Shown: positions 58,054 through 64,000 of the stretch, piece after piece
Numbering within the stretch: position 1 is the stretch's first letter
How the letters are laid out: each line of letters opens with the position of its first letter
NCBI GenBank assembly: GCA_027923505.1
Contig: BROI01000016.1
Location: 62,001 to 126,000, forward strand
DNA length: 64,000 nt
Reading direction: 5' to 3'
Origin: Mayamaea pseudoterrestris
Taxonomy: Eukaryota; Bacillariophyta; Bacillariophyceae; Sellaphorales; Sellaphoraceae
Translations under genes and position numbers: made by a program
Notes under the pieces: model-generated
Told to the model about the DNA's origin: nothing
Databases searched by the model: none
Seen by the model: the letters and a program-made list of their open reading frames with translations, nothing else

Positions 58054-60564
58054 ATTACGTAGACTATACGAGTCGATTATATTATGAAGAATATGATTTT
58101 GCGAATGGAACTATTCGCCAGGTGCTGCTACATTGAAAATGTAGTTCAATCGAATCCTGGCGCACAGCATCGCCTTGCAAAGACAATAGTCGACTACGGT
58201 AGATTGTAATGTTCGTTTGGTACAAACAAATTTCAAGTTCGTGCTTCCGGTAGTGATCTCTCATTCGCCATTTTCACCCGATTGCTATCGTTTTGCGCGA
58301 ATCGCATAGTGTTTTCCCAGTCCGATACTTGAAAAGTTTTGCCGCGTTGGCCCGCCTGCATGCATCGGATACACTTGAGGTTGGCAGCGCTTTTGCATGG
58401 CCGTAGACAATATTATATGTAAGCCATGGCAGCCTCACGTTAATGAGTGACAAAGAATACAAATAACGGAGATCCGCTAGAAACAGTTATAGGTCGCCGT
58501 ACCGCCGACAATGTAATTTTAGCTTTGCTTTTTGGAAGCCGAGGCGAACAAAGTGGTGTCGCGCGGGCGTCGCTGGACAGCTTTAAAGGCGCCAGTAAAC
58601 GTAACAATGAGCGCCTTTTTGCGTTCGTCTTCCACACATACTTGGTGACACGCGGATTGGTTCTATTTCGTGCGGCGCCAAAATGAACGACAGTTTCGCA
58701 GAAGGCCCGTAGCAGATCAGATACATCCAGTGTACAGTGCAGTAGGCCGCAACGCTCCAATTTGCGTATTGCGTAAGTACAATAGCAACATGTCCATGGC
58801 CAAGTCTTGAAAGAGCAAATTGCTGTGACGAAACTACGAATGTGCAGTTGCATTGCTGACCAAAGCGCGACCATTGATGCTTGTTCGTGCCGCAAGTGAC
58901 CGACACCGATGGCGCATATGAACCAAACCTGCTCCGGTCCGGCAATGACGTACTCTTGCAAGGCTTGCTCCGCAAAAACCATACCGACCCTTTGGCGAGT
59001 GTGCATTAACATGCAGAGACGCAAGTAACGATTAATCCGTGAGAATGGAAACATCCGCCTCGGCCACGACCACTCAGCATGCTCATCGTTTAATCGTTTT
59101 CGTTCGTGGTACCAAAGCACTGCTCCGTCCACCTATGCGCAAGCAACACGAATGCCGAAAATACATCCATTGATTCGCACATAATGCGCAGTTCGCGCTG
59201 CTAGCGCCATCCGTTGCTCCTCCCGAAAGTAAAAGTGGCGGCAAGCTCTCAATGGCCGGTCGAAGCGCGGATCCAGTGGCTGTTTCGACGGTAATGGTGC
59301 GGCGATGGTCGGCATGCGAAAAGAAATCGTCAGCGAGAGTTCCGTACATGGCGGGTTTGTAATCAAGATACCGATGAATCAATATGGAGTCTTGTGTTTG
59401 TGAATGACATCAATGTCGCTTGTAGAAACGACAATAAACTCCTTGCTGGTAAAAGTGTAGACTAGCTGTAAATTGTCGTTAAACATCCAATGCGAAAACC
59501 TTCATTGACCGGCGAGACAATGAAGCCACGCTTGTCTTGCTATACTGCTCGTCCAGCTCGAACGCTGACGAAGATATTTGGGAAAAGGTCTGCATCGTCT
59601 TCTTCCTTGTCGTCCTTCTTTGCGTACATTGTCATGTCATCTGCGAATCAGTGTTTGAAACGCTCGTTGACGACACGAGATTAATATGCTTGCCGGGGGA
59701 AGAAAAAGGCTCGAAAGACTCCAAAATCTGCGCAGTGTCATTTTTGGAACCCTTTGGCGCATCATGTTGCAATCAAATACATGGAAAAGAGGCTTGCTTG
59801 GTCAAGAGCTGCGGTGCAAGTATCGTTGGTTCGTTGGTACGGACGAAATGATTACTCATGACTGTAAAACGTCTTTGCCTTCCAACCTGGCCAAACTTGT
59901 TGTCGAAAATATGTCTTGGAGACCTTGGGATACTGTCTTGGGCAGCAAGCCATCGGACTTTAATAACAGCAAGCTCAGATAATGACATGATCGACATGGA
60001 TGGACGAAAGATCCGATGCCGCGCGATGTGAAAATGGCAAGATGAAAATGAGGCAAGTGACGTCATCCATGTCGTACTGGCTGCCACATCATCCTAGTAG
60101 CTATCAGTCGAGGACGGTCGCTTTTAGCATATTGTAAGCCATGATACCAACCTATGCCGCGGTTTGGAGCGCCGCAGCCAATGAAGGCAGTATCGCATTG
60201 ATTATTACGCATGATGCATGCATGCTTGCTTCTTGCTTGCTTGTTTGCTTGTATGTAAAGGTCTTGTTTGTATTGGATTTGCGATCAAGGTTGCTGGCCG
60301 TCGAACGACTTGGTTTAGACGTTAAATGACGCCGATGCAAAGTTGGCGGTATAGACAGCCTTTCGGCTAGCATACACATAACTTGTTAGCTTCAAGCTGC
60401 GGCTACTCATGATGAATGTCGTCGCTGACACGGAACGTTGTGTGGCACTACGGCAACTCTCGCTCGCCCGTTTCCTTTTTACGCACAACCGAGAATGCGA
60501 GACTGCATGTATTGTGTAAAGTATGTATCTTATGTATGTGTTAGTGGTGGCTGCTACCACCGTT
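58054..60564. other. Intergenic region between ferritin and tyrosinase, weak ORFs only
   Basis: Minus-strand frames at 58440-59132 (starting at a non-ATG or late codon in other readings) and 59083-59349 (MYGTLADDFFSHADHRRTIT, 88 codons) and plus-strand frames around 59490-59982 are open but show no domain, and the two plus-strand frames overlap each other. The 59083-59349 peptide reads most like protein. I could not connect these into a gene. Confidence 0.3.
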
Positions 60565-63500
60565 TTACGGCACGACGACTTGCTCAATGATGCTCACGAC
60601 TTCCGGTTCCTGCCAGACTGGAACAACACTGGTGCAGTCTGCAGTCACTGTCAAGCTCCCAATACCAATCAACGAGTTGCGAATACCAATTGGCAGTCGA
60701 CCCGTGTCCTTGTAGAACTCTGGCGGCACAGTCAGCAATACCAAGTCTGTTCTGGCACCGTCACTTACAATGTCGACGCTCACGCCACCTGTCGACTTGA
60801 AACTTTTGCCGTCGTGTTCTTCGCAGTCAAAGACACCCAGATCCACCATGACGGAACCAACAAGCAGCGTTACATTGGCAGCTTCGCTGCAATCAATCTC
60901 GTAAACCTCCAAACCGATGCGGATGCTGTTGGCCGTCGCTGGGACTCGATAAGTCTTGGACGTACCAGCATTTAATTCCAAAAATGAACCGACAGCCTTA
61001 ATGCTACTTATGTCGCTAAAGACCCATGAGTCAGTGTCGTTGAAATTGCTGTTGAAAACGTCCGTCGCGACAGCGAAATTGGCGGAGCCGTCGCACATTG
61101 GTTCCGATGCTAACGGCAATGGACACTGCGGACCCTCGAGGCTGCATGGCAAGGTGATGGAATGCACGTAGCTGTTGGATGTGACGATGCCAGCGGCACT
61201 GCAAAGCTTGGTGATGGAACTGCCGATTGCCGTCACACCAATGGACGGATCGTTGGCGTAGAGCTTGACAACTGCAATACCTTCCGTGCACTTTGCTTCA
61301 TACACGCCAAACTCGCCGGGGAACACTTCTGTCGTCGAGTCGCAATGCGGTGCACCGTCCAATCCCATGTAGTGAACTGCAACCTTGTCAATCGTATCCG
61401 ACGACCAGACCTGCGACATGGCGAACTGGACCGATGTGTCGTTGAACGAGACGATGCGGATTGGCTTGTAAGTAAAGTCGAACCGGCGGTCGTTGGAAAC
61501 AATACTGATGTCAGGGATGCAGTCGTTTGGGTTGCCAGCGTTGAAGCAACGGAACAACTCGGTGAAATTTTCCATTCCTTGCATAGCAATCCATTCGGGC
61601 GACGCTAACAGGGGATTGCCTTGTGCCTCACATTCGCGGTAAGCGATTGTGTTGAGAATGTCTTGCGGAGGAAGTCCTTGAGCTGACAAGCTTGCCCACA
61701 TGAGCTGTGTGGTGATGTTGCTAAACGGAGGGACATCTTCGGAAATACCAAGGGTGTTGCTCGCTTCAGCAACGGTGATGTTTCCACTGCTGCCATCGCT
61801 GCCAACTTCTTCCAGTCGGCGCGAACAGATAACTTCATCGACCGGTCCACTCGCACGTTTGATCCAGGTCTGATTGTTCTTGGCGACATACGAGGGATCG
61901 GTGCTAGCCAGAAGGCGTCCCAAGGAGTCATTTATGTACGAGACCTGCACCGTGTCCCCCATCGAGTGGTGAACGTCTCTCGGAGTTGGCCACTCACCGT
62001 TTCGCAGAAAGAAGCTTGGGTATGTGCCTGCTTCATTAAAAGGAAGTGGCGTGTCAAGGGTAATGTCGCGCCCTTCTGAGTAGCAATTCTCAGAGATAAC
62101 GTCTTTCGCAGTGCGATCTTGGTTGTAGTAATCCTGATAAAGTGCCCAAATCCTGTCAACGTTTGCTACGAATGATTAAACACACGGTAAGTTATTCACT
62201 AAATGTGCGCGCAAGCAACATGATGGCTCAAAACGTACCATGATGTAGATAAAAGAGAGGGTCGTCTGCAAGTGCAAGGGAGGCGATACATCAGAGGCCA
62301 TCATTGCAAGAGCAACTGTTTTGTCAAAAGACACGTACCTGGAGAAGACATATAGGCCATGTTTCCATTGATGAAGTTATGCACTGAAAAAATGGAAGGT
62401 TTGTGAGGTGAAACTATATACGAATAGGCCACCTGCGGTTGTGCTAGACTTACCTTGACCATGAGGCGTGCCTTGTAAATTATTACTGAAACCCGACAAT
62501 CCTCCTGCGAATGTTGAACGAGAGATCAATGAGATTCGCTTCTCGACTATTTTTAGCTTCAACAAAAGCGACTCACCTCCGAAGTTTGGATAGTTCATGA
62601 TCAGTCGGACGAGTTGATCCTCGGAATAGAATTTGTTCACATATGATTTCTCAAAGCCGCTGCGCAAACAACAATAAAAAGGAGAGCTTAGTATTTTCCA
62701 AGCACGGTGCTAATTACAGCCCATGCTTTTGCTTACCGTCGGAGGCAGCCACCTCCCGCTCGAGTCGTCTGCTTCCAAAAACCACTAAAGCTGCTAATAC
62801 CTTCTGTCACACACCCATTTCCGTCGATTCCGTTAGATGATCCAAACGTTTCTGCTTTAAGGACAGTTGCCTGAAGCTCTCTGCCCTTGTCTTTGGACCA
62901 GTCCCAGTAAGGAACGGTTAAGCATGTGCCAGATACGGTTTGCAGAGCCTTCTCATATTTCCAAAGGTACCATCGATGCCACGGCAAGAACGGTCCATCA
63001 TTAGAACCATGCGCCACTTTATTTAATGTAGATGCATGGATTTTTGCAAAGGTAGCATAATTTGGAATCTTATACGTATTCGTGGCTGGCAGCTTGTACA
63101 GCAACTCGACAGCGCGCAGGTAAGCAGCCTGGTCAGCGCAGCTTGTATCATGCCAGGCTCGTCGAACTGACGGTCCACAATTCGCGGCAGAAAATGTAGG
63201 AGCTTTCGTAGGTGCTTTTACGGGTGTTTTCACTGGCGACCTCGTAGGAGGCTTTGTTGGAGACAATAATCGGAATGGTGAGCGAGTGAACATCACAATA
63301 ATCCAAAGACAATGATCCGTTTGGTCGGCCATACCTTTGTGGGTGTGTTAGTAGGTGACTGTGGAGCGAAAAAAGACGGTTAACAACAGGTGAACAAAGC
63401 ACAGTGGTTGGCGAGTGTTACGAAGTGCATCAATCCTACCTTAGTGGGCTTTTTTGTTGGAGCTGCAGTTGGGGCCTTCGTCGGTGCTTTACTAGGCTTT

Positions 63501-64000
63501 TTCGTTGGAGCCGCAGTCGGGGCCTTCGTCGGTGCTTTACTTGGCTTTTTCGTTGGAGCTGCAGTTGGGGCCTTCGTCGGTGCTTTACTAGGCTTTTTCG
63601 TTGGAGCCGCAGTTGGGGCCTTCGTCGGTGCTTTACTAGGCTTTTTCGTTGGAGCCGCAGTCGGGGCCTTTGTCGGTGCTTTGCTTGGCTGTTTCGTTGG
63701 AGCCGCAGTCGGGGCCTTTGTCGGTGCTTTGCTTGGCTGTTTCGTTGGAGCTGCAGTCGGGGCCTTCGTCGGTGCTTTGCTTGGCTGTTTCGTTGGAGCT
63801 GCAGTCGGCGACGCAGTTGGTCCAACAGAAGGCGTCTCTGTTGGCTGGCTCGTCGGCTTAGCTGTGGGTAGAGATGTTGGCGTAGAAGTGAATGGCGCTG
63901 CTGACGGTGCGTCCGCGGGAGAACCAATAGCAAAGTCAAATTCCGGGGCGAAATCGATTCCGCGGAAGAAGTTTGACGTCGGCGAACTAGTAGTAGGAGC
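60565..64000 (-). CDS. Secreted tyrosinase (type-3 copper oxidase) with Pro/Thr/Lys repeat stalk, 5' end off window
   Basis: Eight minus-strand exons: >64000-63440, 63358-63335, 63251-62737, 62659-62577, 62504-62454, 62383-62339, 62265-62239, 62165-60565. All introns are 70-83 bp with GT-AG ends, and phases match throughout (968 residues visible). Exon 1 encodes an acidic start and tandem AAPTK(K/Q)PSKAPTKAPT repeats. The copper A site is in exon 3 (KIHASTLNKVAHGSNDGPFLPWHRWYLW); copper B is split over small exons (PHGQ-VHNFING, then DDPLFYLHH-ANVDRIWALYQ). The ~500-residue C-terminal part is Cys-containing with several N-glycosylation sites and no recognised domain. Tyrosinases oxidise phenols to quinones and cross-link proteins; PTKAP repeats are common in diatom surface proteins, so a wall or adhesive role is plausible. 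Confidence 0.92.
63450..63830 (-). repeat. Coding minisatellite, 48-bp unit, ~7-8 copies
   Basis: Tandem 48-bp units inside tyrosinase exon 1 encode a 16-residue repeat, AAPTK(K/Q)PSKAPTKAPT. Units near the exon end have KKP, those further upstream KQP, and several are identical, so the copy number is likely variable. Confidence 0.93.

Noticed and set aside
58440-59132. 230-codon minus-strand frame
   Set aside because: Composition is Cys/Trp/Arg-rich without domain or targeting signal, and another minus-strand frame overlaps it; not supported as a gene.
63404-63871. Trp/Arg/Phe-rich plus-strand repeat frame
   Set aside because: Antisense reading of the 48-bp coding minisatellite in tyrosinase exon 1.

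Overview
The window is nuclear DNA of a photosynthetic eukaryote, most likely a pennate diatom or close ochrophyte. Genes carry short GT-AG introns of about 70-260 bp. Three proteins start with a signal peptide followed by Phe at the predicted cleavage point (HA-FQ, YG-FQ, NA-FV), the mark of heterokont plastid import. A plastid-type ferritin, an FTR1 iron permease, PTKAPT-type surface repeats and a polyamine-enzyme fusion point the same way. Species cannot be named from sequence alone.

Layout. 0-16 kb is gene-dense: a partial gene, a basic nuclear-type protein, a divergent CK2-like kinase, a GNAT acetyltransferase, TCP-1 alpha (CCT1), PEX1 in three exons, a membrane parvulin, a plastid ABC-F ATPase with a 20-nt exon, and a plastid Asp-rich membrane protein. 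16.36-32.58 kb is a satellite block: a 169-bp family (A), a 181-bp family (B) sitting inside it, a ~503-bp family (D), a ~350-bp family (C), and diverged inverted B copies nested in C. 32.8-36.9 kb is an intronless 1361-residue chimera with SET, aminopropyltransferase-like, two AdoMet-decarboxylase-like and Tudor-like segments behind a signal peptide; it is the most unusual gene here. 36.9-40.3 kb has minisatellites and scattered, possibly decayed coding signal. 40.3-41.6 kb is an FTR1-like iron permease. 43.8-49.0 kb is a young Ty1/copia element with matching LTRs and a 5-bp target duplication. 49.7-56.9 kb holds four paralogous genes for a two-module, probably winged-helix, nuclear-type protein. 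The end carries plastid ferritin and an eight-exon secreted tyrosinase with a Pro/Thr/Lys repeat stalk that runs off the right edge.

How genes relate. Iron uptake (FTR1) and iron storage (ferritin) lie 16 kb apart; tyrosinase adds a copper enzyme. Two plastid proteins neighbour each other at 12-16 kb. The SET/polyamine chimera is a candidate for making or modifying methylated polyamines or lysines in the secretory path, which in diatoms would suggest silica formation; that is inference. All exon structures were deduced by eye from splice sites and frame continuity.
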